The notes beneath the pieces are model-generated. The model did no database searches. It was not told where the DNA came from and saw only the letters and a program-made list of their open reading frames with translations. The position numbers and the translations under genes are program-made. A stretch of 64,000 nt of DNA from positions 682,001 to 746,000 of the forward strand of contig JARKIF010000003.1 in the NCBI GenBank assembly GCA_029378245.1, given 5' to 3'. The DNA comes from Roridomyces roridus. Taxonomy: Eukaryota > Basidiomycota > Agaricomycetes > Agaricales > Mycenaceae. Numbering within the stretch: the stretch's first letter is position 1; each line of letters begins with the position of its first letter. Of the stretch, positions 1-11,646 are shown one piece after another.

Positions 1-993
1 ATTATCACGTCCGGACTGGCGACGTCGCCTACTACCAGCAAGACGACTTCGGCATCCACGAGCGCGACGGTCAGCCCGTCTGCCAGTACCGCCCCTCGAC
101 CGCCGAAGCGCCGCCGACCGAGTATGCCTACACAAAAGCATCCAGACGGAAGCTTTTGGGCGCCGAGCACAGTGAGCGGGAGTAGCGATGATGTGCGACA
201 CGTGGAGCGGGTTGTTGGCTCTGTGAGCACTGTGGGCGGGTCTTGGGGTGGGGCGCGAGGTGTGGCGTGGACGAGTGAGATTCCGCCCGAGTTGGTGCGG
301 GCTGCGCAGCAGGAGGAGCAGTGGCTTGATGCTCAACAGCAGTATCAGCAGGCTGCGCCGCATAGGAGGGAGGGGAGCCGCGGGCGGCATATTGTTTTGA
401 ATGGGTTTGTGCCTGAGCCGTCGATCCCGCCTGCGCCAAGGCTGCCTAGGCATTTGGAGCGATTGATTTTGAATCGCCCGAGTCCTGGGGTGGTCATTCC
501 AAAGACTGGGCCTGGGGCGACTGGGAGTATTGTGAATACTGTTGGTCAGGTGCCGAGTCCTGCGTTGAGGATTACGACGGCGAGTGGGACGGATGTTAGG
601 GTTCCGCCGCTGAGCTTTACGGCTATGGCGAATGGCAGTGTTCATGCGAGTGGGACGACGACGCCGAATTCGGACAGGGAGAAGGAGCTGGAACACCAAG
701 CTGCCCATCCTCAATTTGGTGGCGCTGGGGTGCCTACTACGCCTGCGCCGAGTCCGGGGGCTGTTGGTGTGCCGCTCATTGCGGACGATCCGAGCGTGCT
801 GCAGACGCCATCACACGCGGTGCTGTACCACCTGTGCACCAGCTCCATCCGGGACAAGATGATTGCTGTTGGCGCGTCGACGCGGTACCGTCAGAAGGTT
901 TGTGTTTCCCTCTTTCTTCGCCGCGATGCGTGATCTGACTTGTTGCAGTATTTGACGACGGTTTATTACAAGCCCGCGGAGCTGGAGGAGTAG
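1..993 (+). CDS. AMPK/SNF1 kinase complex beta subunit, C-terminal part (5' end outside window)
   Basis: The frame is open from base 1 with a Ser/Thr-rich stretch, so the start lies upstream. A spacer with EIPPELVRAAQQEEQWL (from about base 290) and LPRHLERLILN precedes the conserved AMPKBI-type end PSHAVLYHLCTSSIRDKMI. A 51-nt intron (898-948, GT-AG) separates RYRQK from the last exon YLTTVYYKPAELEE, which stops at 993. This end domain normally binds the alpha and gamma subunits of the SNF1/AMPK energy-sensing kinase. The glycogen-binding domain expected upstream is not in the window. The middle part is long and low in complexity, as in other fungal beta subunits (family knowledge). Which yeast paralogue (SIP1, SIP2 or GAL83) it matches cannot be told. 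Confidence 0.85.
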
Positions 994-3098
994 ACCGCTG
1001 ACCGCCGACTCGCCCATCTCCTGTCCATCTCTTCTTCATCTCACGACCAACCTCGCCTCACTCATCTGTACCCCTTTTCATACCCACCCACCGACCCTCC
1101 AAACCAAAAATTTCCCTCTGCACCCGGCGTGCGAACTTTAGAGCACGCTGGTGTGCGTGTACGTTATGTACCATCCATTGTAGCGCTCCTCGTCACTCGG
1201 GATGCGGTGGTCGTCCCGCTCGCTGTCTCGACCGCCGCACCCCTATAGAAGGGCGGACGACGACGACGACGACGAAAACACACGATTGATTCGTCTCGAT
1301 TCACGCATGGACCACTACTACTCACTCATCTCTGTGCCTCCATTTCTTGCTTCTTCTTTTTCTTTTCTCTTCGTTTCGTTTCTTACACTCACACACTTTC
1401 ATTATCCTCGCAATCAATCAAGTACATATCCATCCATCCATTCATCCGCATCATGCCGCACATCCCTACCTACCCTGCCTACGTATCCCGCCTCCCGTCC
1501 CGCCCTCCCGCGCTCGTTTCGTCCGTCCCCCATGCTATGATAGATGTTGTTTCTGCTCCTCACTCAAAGCTTGTTGTATCAGTGAAAAAAATAAATGCTT
1601 CAGATAGAAAGTGGATGTATGAATGGACCAAGGGGAGGTTTGTACATCAGTGATTAGCTTTGCTGGATACTCGGTTGGTGTGGGCTGGTGCTGGGCGAGG
1701 TTTCGGATCATGGGTATGCAGATTTTGAGGAGTAGTATTGCGGCCGACTGAGGCCGATTGTCAATTGAGGCCGAGGAAGGTCGCGTATCTTTGGCATGCA
1801 TGGCAGCGTGAGATGCGGAGCGGGCGTTGAGTGTGGTGGCGGCCTAGGGCGGGTTGGGGCTGGTACATACATGATACCAGCTATCGGGTATTGAATTTGT
1901 GGTAAGAATAAGGGCGCAGGGCATGGTTTTCTATGCCACAGGACGATGATTGTGCACGGCGTTATTTGTGGGTGGGTGGGTTGCCAGCCCGATTCGATTC
2001 ATGATGATGAAGGAGAGGAAGTCGAAGCCAGCGCCTAGAATACTTGTTAGTCGGGAGTCGGCGGCGGCGGGGGCCGGATCCGGTTCAGTGTCCTTCTGAG
2101 CTCTTGCCGACCTGCCGAAGGAAGGTGCGGTAGGGCACGGTGCCTATTGGTTAGCTGGTTGTGACATCTTGGAGAAGCGTTGAGTTCTATGAATTCCGAC
2201 GTACTCAGATAATTTGATGTTCAAGAATGGTTTCGATGTCGATGCCGACGGAAATGAAGGAGGGAGCATGCATAATTGAGACTCATCGCGACGACCTCGT
2301 GGTGCGTGGACGGGCAACTCACGCGGCTTCGAGTCAACTTGCTGATACGAATCATTGCAAAGAAACGATGATCGACGTCAGGCGGAGGTTCTCTTGGTTC
2401 TAACTTCTGGGTTCTGGGTTCTGGGAATCCGAGTCGTTGGTTTTTGCTGGGTGACTCGGTACTCGTGAGTTGAGGGCTGTTGAGTGCTCCACCTGGCACG
2501 CGGAGCCTGTAAACTTTATGGACGCCGGGGTGGGTTCTTTCTTGTTTGGAAATGGAGTCGTCAGTGCCGAAGCTGTCGAAATGGGTCCGTGGAAGAAAAA
2601 TTTGAAGCAACGGGCCGACGGGCCGCCAACCCTCCTTCCTGCTCCTTGAGCTCGCTTCAAGAAGTTTCTGTCCGAAGGCATTCACAAATTTAAATGGGTC
2701 CTGTTTAACTCTGTTCTCCTTCCAATCTCCTTCTCAAATTTAAACTCATCTTATTTGCGTTCAAGCACGGTCCAATTTGAGGCGAAACGTGCGTGAACCG
2801 CGAAAACTGTGAGCACCAAATCCATCGGTTAGGATTTATCACTCTGGATCCAGCATTCACCTTGAACTTCTTGCCTTGAACGCCTTCAAGTTCTCTCGAA
2901 TCACATCTGACCTCGCTCCACCTCCTAGGCCTTAGGCCCAATCTCCCTCGTGGGGCCAGCTCCTCCAGCGTCGTCTGCTGACGGCCAAGGTGACTCGGAT
3001 TCGGAGGCTGTGACGGAGTTCATAGGAAGATACTAGTCGAGATCAAGAAGTAAAGGCCTTGTTTGGCTCGTCATCGGCATCACTGGTTGACAGGAACC
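994..3098. other. intergenic, no supported gene
   Basis: Contains the 3' flank of the AMPK beta gene, a pyrimidine-rich tract with a short (GAC)n run near 1255-1275, and short ORFs on both strands. None shows a recognisable domain or a splice-consistent structure. The last few hundred bases are presumably the promoter of the NTA1-like gene. Confidence 0.6.
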
Positions 3099-4295
3099 AT
3101 GATGGCTCGTTTATCGCCCCGCATCGCCATTGTTCAGTTCCAGCCAAAGGTACTATATTCCCGTCGATAAGACCTTTCTCATTGTACCCCTCAAGCTTGG
3201 TCAAGTCCAAGCCAACATGGCCAAGGCTAGGGAACTCTGTCGAGGGTGATCGCATCCAATTTTTCCAGAACTTGCTCACTGAGAACTAAGCTGCCCTACC
3301 TAGGATCCCTCCTCAATCCGTTGATCTCATTTGTCTACCCGAAATGGCTTTCAGCGGTAAGTCTCGACTCGCGGGCGCCCGGAAACAGGGATTCTGAGCT
3401 TGACGCCGTTCTGAGGATAGGGTACAGTTTTGACAGCGCCGCAGCTATCGAGCCGTACCTGGAACCCAGACACACCGGTCCGACTTCACAATTCTGCGCT
3501 GAGCTAGCGCGGAGCCACAAGTGCTACGTCGCCGCGGGTTATCCCGAGCGGCTTGAGCCGTCTGAGGCGAGCCCAGACTCGGCGGTGGGCGCCAACTGTG
3601 CTGCGCTATATGGACCAGAGGGTGACCCTGTCGGTGTATACCGTAAAACCAACCTGTTCAGGACCGATACGACGTGGGCCATGGCAGGTAGGTTCACTTC
3701 GGGGAACTACTTGATGCAAAGTAACTAACTATTGTCCCTGAACACAGGTACGGGATTCACGACATTCGCCCTACCGCCACCACTAGGCAACGTGACTCTC
3801 GGGATATGCATGGACCTGAATGCGATGCCGCCGTACGAATGGAGCATAGCCGAAGGCCCGTATGAGCTCGCTGATTATTGCATTGAGAGCAAGACGCAGG
3901 TGCTGGTGTTGCTCAATGCGTGGTTGGATTCGGGCGAGGTGCCAGAGGACGAATATGATATGCGGACGATTGATTTTTGGGCAAAGAGGTTGAGGCCTTT
4001 GTGGCAGTTGTCGCAAGAGGGCAGCTCTGATTCCGATCCCGATTCCAGTCAAAAGGAAGAGACATTCGTGGTGGTGTGCAATCGGGGTGGAGTTGAAATG
4101 GGTATGTAAAACCATGCTTCCAATGCCGGGCTGACTCTATCTTTCGCAGAAACGAAATTCGCCGGGTCCTCTGCGATATTCCGTATGACGCACGGACGCG
4201 GAAAAGATGGGATTTTACGCGCTGCGTTGGGCAGGGAGGATGAGGATGTTTTGATCTGGGATTCGGGTGCGGTGAAACGGCAAGATGATGAGTAG
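3099..4295 (+). CDS. NTA1: N-terminal asparagine amidohydrolase (NTA1-like, carbon-nitrogen hydrolase)
   Basis: Six exons: 3099-3149, 3196-3245, 3304-3356, 3421-3687, 3748-4101 and 4150-4295, giving 306 aa; all joins keep frame. The nitrilase-fold catalytic triad is visible: Glu in LPEMAFSG, Lys in YRKTNLF and Cys in LGICMDLN. The start RIAIVQFQPK, then GQVQANMAKAREL and SVDLICLPEM, are typical of NTA1. The enzyme deamidates N-terminal Asn (and Gln in yeast) to feed the Arg/N-degron pathway (family knowledge). Two ATGs are adjacent at 3099 and 3102; either could start. The tail after GGVEME is short and acidic. Confidence 0.85.
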
Positions 4296-5473
4296 CTAGA
4301 GTGATACATCCAGCTCTGTGTTAGTACAGATTATTGAACAACGGTGAACTAGTGTCTTGCCGCCTTCGCGCGACGCGCGTCACAGCAGTCTGCAGAAACC
4401 CGCAAGGGGTAAACCACCTTTTCCGGCCCTGTGGTGTACATATGTGGAGTTTGAACTAAGCAATAGAACCGTAGCACGCGCGCGTACAGTTCGATCTCAA
4501 TTACTGTCTACTTGCTCAGATAGCAGCCGCCCTTCGCTTACATAGTTCAATTCATCGCGTCCGCGTCCTGGGCAGGGACGGAATCAAATCCGAGTCCGAG
4601 TCGCCGCGTCCGGAGAGTTCCAGTTCCAGTTAGAGTTCCCGAGTTCCCTGCGAAATGCCAGCCAAGCGACGTCAATGTTCGGGATTTTGCGCCCGCCCGC
4701 AGCCGCGCGCGGGGAGCAATCGGGTTGACGACTTGGAAGCATGTGGTACCGTACATTCGGGATCTTGCGTGTCGCCTCGGGGCGGCGATAGTGCATGCTT
4801 GGCGTATGAACATGGTACTTGAATGGTTGAACTTGGACTTGGACTCTTCTTGAGATCAGGTACGAACGATTCAAGGGTGAACAGGACATATATTCAATTG
4901 CCCGAGTCCCCGACCCTGCACGCGGTACCGAAGATGGGGAGAGTTCCAAAGGGGTAAAACGCCTTACGGAGTTTGGAAGAGAGCGAGGGCGTCTCTCGTG
5001 GGGGAGCGGGCGCCGGTTTGGCGCCGGTGCCATCTGCTGACCATCGGATTTGCTGAGTCTGATTCCTGAATCGAATGCTCCAATTTTTGCCGGCGGGGAG
5101 TTCGGTGATCTGCCATATGAAGCAGTGCTTGAGAAGACTGTGGACGGCGAGGATCCGGGGTTTGCGCGGAACGCGAGCAAGGTCGGAGCGAGCTGGGAAT
5201 TTGATGGAAGGCGAGGAGGAGGTGATCATTTGCTACGAGATGAGGAAGACAGAGGCCTAGACTCATGAGTTCGACCTTGGCTTCCCCGTGGAAGCCGCGC
5301 CACCCCGCTGTGGCTGAATCCCAAGAATTCCTTCCAGTTAGTCTGGCAATGATACATATTGCCTGTATACGAGTTGACCGACCCTCGCGTGGAGGCCGTC
5401 GGGGAACGCAGCAGGACGCAGCCAAGTGCCAAATTGCGGTCCGATTGCGAGGGAATAGATCCGACCGTGGCGC

Positions 5474-5845
5474 GGGCTTGTCCGTTAACCTTCATTCCTT
5501 TTTGGAGATCTAATTCAGTTGAGATTAGATTCGGGCCTGCAAGGAGCGTCGGGTGGGGTCGCATGGGTGGAGCCGGGACGGGCCTGGAAATTCGATAGGT
5601 TGGATGTATATACACCCAGAGGGTGATAAAGTATGCGAATTATCGGATTGTAGGCGCTGGAAAGCATCCGCAGGTTCCTCGCAACGTTGGGGGTAGCAAG
5701 CTACTCACGAGTGTGTCGCGGGAGAAGAAGAAGCGTGAGGTATTTTAGAGAGTAGCAGCATGGTGAGTGGAATGAAGGGAGGTGACGGGTGTGAGGAGGC
5801 TGGCGAGAATCCTCAAGGCCTCACTTCAGGGGCAAGCTGGCTTGT
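5474..5845 (+). repeat. imperfect direct repeat, copy 1
   Basis: Begins GGGCTTGTCCGTTAACC and includes GAGGAGCGTCGGGTGG-like, GAAATTCGATA and GGGAGAAGAAGAAG stretches in the same order as copy 2 at 5955-6295. Similarity extends to a shared GCCTCACTT(C/A)AGGGGCAAGCTG-like end. No terminal inverted repeats or coding potential seen. Confidence 0.7.
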
Positions 5846-5954
5846 CGCGGTAGTTCACAAGCAAATATGCATTTTCCTGGTCTGAAATTCGAATGAATCG
5901 AAGTTTTGGGTCCATGGGAGTTATAAGTAGGCATCGGTTCAGTAGCAAGCGGTT

Positions 5955-6295
5955 CGGGCTTGTCCGTTAACCTTCATTTGTTCTTGGAAATCTAATTCAA
6001 CTGAGATTGGATTCGGTCCAGTGAGGAGCGTCGGGTGGCGTCGCGCATGCGTGAAGTCGGGACGGGCGTAGAAATTCGATAATAGCACCGAGAGGATGAT
6101 AAAGTATGCGAGTTGTCGGTTGAGGGCGTCTGCCAGAATAGCATCCGCAAATTCCTTGTAACGCTGGCCGGGGCGGCGAGCTACTTGCGAGCGTGTCGGG
6201 GGAGAAGAAGAAGAAGAGGATGAGGCGAGGATTTGGGTAGAACTAGGTTGAAAATAAAATTCAAAGCCTCACTTAAGGGCAAGCTGACTGACTGG
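5955..6295 (+). repeat. imperfect direct repeat, copy 2
   Basis: Second copy of the 5474-5845 repeat, diverged by substitutions and small indels, about 480 bp downstream of the first. It looks like an old local duplication rather than a recent transposon. Confidence 0.7.
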
Positions 6296-6710
6296 GAAGA
6301 AGCGTTCAAAGGAGGAGGAGTAGTACGCAAGCGCAAGGCATTCTCTTCGTCCAGAAAGCCGTCCGGCTTGGGCGGAGTCTAAGGAGGGCACAACTTGAAG
6401 GGGAATGAAGCGTTGTGCTGGATGACCTCCGTTTAGTCGTAACCTTGCTGTTTGCATGACCGAACCCGAAGAATCGTTGAAAACCCGGGAACTTCCAAGA
6501 GCTAAGTTGTTCGTTTGGAAAGCCACTCTCAGGACCTTTGAGCGAAATGCAAAGAGAGAAAGATCCCCAAAGTCTGAAGATGAAAACGTTCCGAGGTGCG
6601 CGCATCATGGCAATCAAGAACAAAGCGGCAACTTAGCCGAGACGATGTCTTGGAGTCATTGATGGCGTCCCAATTTGGCAATCCTCTCAAACTTTTCTTC
6701 CTCCGTCTTC

Positions 6711-9590
6711 ATGTCTGCTTCACCAAATGGCCTCGATGGAAATGCTACGCCGACGCCGGACAATATAATGTCGCCAGGAGTCGATATCCCCACCTCCGGC
6801 GACGGATTCTTCGGGTATCCTGAAGAAAAGACGCACTTGCAGGTATGTCTCACTTTCACTCATACAAGCCACGTTCTGAGTATCCCAAGATCGAGGAAAA
6901 GTACTTGGCCCATCGAAGGGGATCAGAGGCGACCTCTGAAGGAACTGTGGCGTCGTTGGTCGGCAGCTTCAGGCTCGCTACGCTGCACTCCCCCGCGCCT
7001 CCCGGGGAATACCCATCGGGCGGGGATCCGTTCCTCGAGGAGGAAGACGAGAAGCAGGTCAAGGCCGACATAATGGCCCCTGGTGCGTTATACACCCGAC
7101 TAGCACCACATTCCATCTCAGCACAACCTCAGAAATCGTCGTAACCTCGGAACTCGCGCATCTCTTCCAGTCGTTCCAGCGCTGCCTGGAACTGCGCGAT
7201 AAATACATGCTTAAGTCTCGTCAGAGGCTTGGGGACGACCCCAGACATTACGACGGGCAGTTCCCCGGCTTGGACGATAAAACCGCCGGCGTGTGTGGTG
7301 TGCGTCCCGAGGCTAAATTTAATGAAAATCAGCGTCCGGCATCGCGTCCGAGACGCTGGAATATCTATCCCAAGCCTCCACCGCCGCACTGGCACTGGAC
7401 CGACACTCCCGATCCCGCCGTTTCAAACTCCGACGGCTCGGCCTCTCCCAGGCACGGAGACGGCTTCCGGATGGAGGACTGCCAGATCCCTGGTCCTCAC
7501 CCGTTTACCTTTGAAATCGACGACAAGGGTGTTATACAGGTGTTTGACCCGAAATCCGATTCAAAGCCTGTGTACGACATTCCGAGTATTCGGGAGTACT
7601 TTGTCGACCTGGAATACGTCCTCGGCGTTATTTCGGATGGGCCGACCAAGAGCTTTGCTTATAGACGGCTGAAATACTTGGCCAGCAAGTTTACGATGTA
7701 TTCGCTGCTCAACGAGTTCCAGGAACTGTCGGATATGAAGGTTTTTGTTTTGCATTTCATGCGAGTTTCGATGCTAACTTTTGCCTCGTAGCAAGTGCCC
7801 CACAGGGACTTTTACAACGTTCGCAAGGTGGACACGCACGTTCACCATTCGAGCAGCATGAACCAAAAACATCTCCTTCGATTTATCAAGTCCAAGATGA
7901 AACGCAGTCCAGATGTTTGTATTCTATTACCCTCAAATTCAGTTTTCTAACGCCTTATCTAGGATGTCGTCATATTCCGGGACGGCGCGGCGCTGACGCT
8001 GCAGCAGGTGTTCGAGTCGTTGAAGCTCAAGGCATACGACTTGTCCATCGACACGCTCGACATGCACGCCCATTCTGATTCCTTCCATCGCTTTGATAAA
8101 TTCAATCTCAAGTACAACCCGATCGGCGAGTCGAGGCTGAGGGAGATCTTTTTAAAGACGGATAATTATATCAAGGGGCGGTATTTGGCCGAGTTGACTC
8201 AAGAGCTCATGACGGATTTGGAGCAGAGCAAGTATCAGGTGCGTTTTTGAGTCTTTGTTGGATTGTTGATGGATTGACGCGCGTAGAATTGCGAATGGCG
8301 TATCAGCATCTACGGGCGCTCCATGGGCGAGTGGGACAAGCTGGCGAAATGGATCGTCAACAATAAGCTCTATTCACACAACGTCCGATGGCTGATCCAG
8401 GTGCCGCGGTTGTACGATATTTACAAAGCGAATGGGTCTGTACAGACGTTTGAGGATATCATTCGGAGTAAGTCTCGTTCGCATTCTCTCTTCAACTCGT
8501 TGACGCTTCTTGTAGATGTGTTCATCCCGTTGTTTGAGGTCACAAAAGATCCCTCGACGCACCCGGAGCTGCACGTTTTCCTCCAACGGGTCATTGGATT
8601 CGATACGGTGGACGACGAATCCAAGGCGGAGCGGCGGATACATAAAAAGTTCCCGTACCCGCGGCTGTGGGATGCCAAGGAGTCTCCACCGTATTCCTAC
8701 TGGGTTTATTACATGTTTGCCAATATGGCGAGCCTCAACAACTGGAGGCAGCAACGCGGCTTTAGTGGGTCATCATTATATCATCCATCCATTCTTCGTT
8801 GAATAATAACCGCAGATACATTCGTACTGCGCCCACACGCGGGCGAGGCAGGTGACACGGACCACCTGACCTCTGTCTTCCTCACCTCACACTCGATCTC
8901 ACACGGCATCCTCCTGCGCAAAGTCCCCGCCTTGCAGTATCTGTTTTATTTGAAGCAGATCGGGATCGCGATGAGCCCGTTGAGCAACAATGCGTTGTTT
9001 TTGGCGTACGAGCGCAACCCAATCCCTGATTTCTTCAAGACGGGGTTGAATGTCAGTTTGAGCACGGATGATCCGTTGCAGTTTCATTTTACAAAGGAGC
9101 CGTTGTTGGAGGAGTATAGCGTGGCTGCGCATGTGCGTTTCGATTCTGTTTCTTTTGCTTTCAATCTGGGTTTGACCACGAAGCGTAGATTTATAAATTC
9201 CCGCAAAGCTCTCTGGCGGAGCTCGCGCGCAACTCGGTCATACAGAGCGGGTTTGAGATGGAGATCAAGAAACATTGGTTAGGGCGGGACTGGTATCTCC
9301 CTGGTGCGGCGGGGAATGATATTAACAAGGTGGGTTTCCGTTTCCGTTCATTCCTTTCCATGTTTCCTCACTCAATTAATTTGTAACAGACGAACGTACC
9401 CAACATCCGACTAGCCTACCGCCACCAGACGCTCATGGAGGAGTTGAATATGATCAATGCAAAGACGACGACGCAGGTGAAGCAGGGTAGTCCGGAGGTG
9501 AGGACGGGGATGTTGCCGCCTACGAATGAGGTGTTGGCTGCGAGGGCGATGGCGCCGACGTCGACGTCGATGAAGCAGGGTGTTTGTTAG
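6711..9590 (+). CDS. AMD1: AMP deaminase
   Basis: Ten exons: 6711-6842, 6881-7082, 7133-7740, 7792-7914, 7963-8238, 8287-8467, 8516-8764, 8816-9132, 9189-9329, 9390-9590. Every junction keeps frame and gives 809 aa, the usual size of fungal AMP deaminases. It converts AMP to IMP and ammonia in purine nucleotide balance. Signatures: the zinc-binding HxH in [17 protein letters not shown] and the family signature [27 protein letters not shown] and [13 protein letters not shown] are also conserved. The variable N-terminus is Pro/Ser-rich as usual. The ATG at 6711 is the first in frame. Intron 1 is only 38 nt. Low-complexity C-terminal tail after the last conserved helix. Confidence 0.93.
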
Positions 9591-10001
9591 ATGATTGTAA
9601 ATCTGTTGTATAGGAAGTTTGCTATAGGAATGACCCTTGCTCACTGGCCCTTTCCCGCTTCACTTACACTGAATTCGAATGTTCAAAGTGATTGAATGGG
9701 AGTAGTCCACGTTTAATGTTGTGCTGCGCTGCTGTTCAACGGGGTTCAGCGGGTTTATCGAGGCGGTAGGGAGTGCTGGAGTTGCTTCTTGGTCCAGACT
9801 CCAGAATCTACTGAGAATGGCTCTTTTCCCGTAGATCGAGCGAGAACCGATGTTTCTGCTGCGGAGTCGAAACTGGAACAGAATCGGGTCGGAACGAGTT
9901 GTGACGGTTCAGCAAGGGTTATGGGTCGCCATGGGAATTATAATGTATATATAGTAGGTAATACAAGTTGGATTAAGGTCCGTCGCTGCCTATTTTACTG
10001 C

Positions 10002-10733
10002 TCAGAAATCATTGTTGTTGTTGTCAAAATCGCCGCGCTGGTGGAAGTGTGAGTTGGGGAAGAGAGGGGGTAATTAGAACATACCTTGCGCTCCTGTCCA
10101 CGTTCCTGCATCGTCGGGTTCTTCATAACCTTGCCGGCGAGCTTCTCAGCGCCACCTGAGAGAAAAAGTGGTCAGAATAAGAGAAGTGGAAGAAGAGGAA
10201 AGGGAGACGAACCCATCAACTTGTCGCCCATAGAAGGCTTGTTGCCCGACTCGTATTCGTTCCCCGTGTTGTTGCTATTCCAGTTCTCCTCCCGACGCCC
10301 GCCACCCATGCCCATGCCACCGCCCGAGGACATTTCGTTGTCGCGCATGTTGCCAGAACCGTAGGTCTCCATGCCGGTACCCGTGCCAGCACTAGTACCA
10401 AAGGTCGAGTCGGTGCCACGGCTAGTGCCGTAGGAGTCACCCATGCCAGTGCTGCCCATGCCGCCGCCGGTGGTACCCATTCCGCCAGTTGTGTTGTCCA
10501 TGCCACCAGTCGTACCCATGCCCATGCCTGAGCCGTAGGCGTCGCCGGCTTGGTTAAAGTCTGGTTTGAACGAATGAGGTGAAGGAAGAGAGACGAGGAA
10601 GAGAGAACATACCACCGCGGCCAGCGCGCGCCTGGCTGAGGTCAGACTCGTTCATGGGGTTCGTGGTGTCGAAGGCGTTGCCGCCAGTCGAGCCAAAGTC
10701 GTTGGTGTTGTTGTTGTTGTTTTCGAAAGACAT
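10002..10733 (-). CDS. small Gly/Asn/Met-rich protein with a GAEKLAGKV-type C-terminus (function unknown)
   Basis: Four exons on the minus strand: 10733-10613, 10560-10213, 10155-10085, 10037-10002; 191 aa. It opens with an Asn run (MSFENNNNNNTNDF) and mirrors this at the end (RGDFDNNNNDF). The middle is Gly/Met/Thr-rich and highly hydrophilic. Then SMGDKLMGGAEKLAGKVM precedes KNPTMQERGQERK. Amphipathic G-AEK-AGK segments like this occur in CsbD-like and other stress-linked small proteins; membership is an inference. No signal peptide or membrane segment. It shares a 229-bp divergent promoter with the 2OG oxygenase gene and is convergent with AMD1. Confidence 0.75.
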
Positions 10734-10962
10734 GGTTGTAGTGGATGAAGTGCAGATGCGATGGATTCAACTGGCATTTCGCCCCGCTTTTGAATCGTTT
10801 CGAGTGAGTGATGTAACCGTGGAGAAGTTGGTTTTGGGGGTCGCGGGTCATGATGACCGCACCAATTCATGCCGTGGAGTGCGCCGAACACGATCACGTG
10901 TGCGCGGACGCAATTCGAGTCACCACCACCAAACAAACAAACGCACCTTGACTCTTACCACC
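10734..10962. promoter_or_regulatory. divergent promoter between the Gly-rich gene and the 2OG oxygenase gene
   Basis: 229 bp separate the two start codons (10733 minus, 10963 plus). No clear TATA box. The right part is C/A-rich with ACCACC and AAACAAACAAAC stretches just before the plus-strand ATG. Shared regulation is possible but not shown. Confidence 0.4.
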
Positions 10963-11646
10963 ATGTCACCCACTGTCCACCCAATCGACTTTTCCTCAAC
11001 CCCCCTCAGCTCATCCTACACCGGCTTCTTCGCAACAGTAATCGACGACCTCCTCACCCCAGCCGAATGCGACGCCCTCCTCGAAATCGCTGTCAAGGAC
11101 ACAGGGGACGAAGCCTGGCGCCCTGCAGGCCTCATGGCACACGCCGATAAAGAAACTGTCCACGCCGACTTTCGCAACAGCGACCGCATCCTCCTCATGG
11201 ACCATTCGGCCTCGGAGATGCTGTACAACCGCCTGCGGCCGCTCGTTCCTGAGATCCACGAGATCAAGCCAGATGGACCGTGGGCGCTCGTCACCGGCAA
11301 GGCGGGGCGCGGGAGGCAGAATCCTACGTGGCGGTTGGCACGCGTCAACCCCCGGCTCAGCTTCCTGCGATATGGACCGGGGCAGTATTTCAAGCCGCAT
11401 TGTGATGGGTTAAATACACTCGAGGAGCAGAAGAGTTTCGTGACGCTTCACATATACCTCAACGGCTCGGCTACGGGCGGCGCCACTCGATTCTGGACGC
11501 CGGATAAGAAGCATTATTTGGACGTCGAGCCAAAAGTTGGGAGGTGCTTGGTTTTTCAGCAGAGAATGCTCGTGCATAGTGGGGAAGAGGTCACGGGTGG
11601 TTTCAAGTACACGTTGAGGAGCGATTTCATGTTCGAGCAGGTGTAG
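10963..11646 (+). CDS. 2-oxoglutarate/Fe(II) dioxygenase, prolyl-4-hydroxylase type
   Basis: Single exon of 227 aa, starting at an ATG in good context (CCACC-ATG). The iron-binding triad of the double-stranded beta-helix fold is visible: H146 and D148 in FKPHCDG, and H205 in MLVHSGEEV. R219 in KYTLRSDFMF would bind 2-oxoglutarate. The P4Hc-type frame SFLRYGPGQYFKPHCDG ... GGATRFW ... GRCLVFQQ is complete. No signal peptide is seen, so a cytosolic or nuclear role is more likely than collagen-type ER hydroxylation. The substrate cannot be inferred. The frame is open further upstream, but that part lies in the shared promoter. Confidence 0.88.
   Translation: MSPTVHPIDFSSTPLSSSYTGFFATVIDDLLTPAECDALLEIAVKDTGDEAWRPAGLMAHADKETVHADFRNSDRILLMDHSASEMLYNRLRPLVPEIHEIKPDGPWALVTGKAGRGRQNPTWRLARVNPRLSFLRYGPGQYFKPHCDGLNTLEEQKSFVTLHIYLNGSATGGATRFWTPDKKHYLDVEPKVGRCLVFQQRMLVHSGEEVTGGFKYTLRSDFMFEQV

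Larger units (their letters stand above)
4296..6710. other. intergenic with a two-copy direct repeat, no supported gene
   Basis: No ORF here shows a known domain or a plausible exon chain. The main structure is the imperfect direct repeat at about 5474-5845 and 5955-6295. The right end is the promoter of the AMP deaminase gene. Confidence 0.55.

Noticed and set aside
2221..2941. several minus-strand ORFs of 78-154 aa
   Set aside because: Overlapping ORFs in different frames, no motif, no introns that join them.
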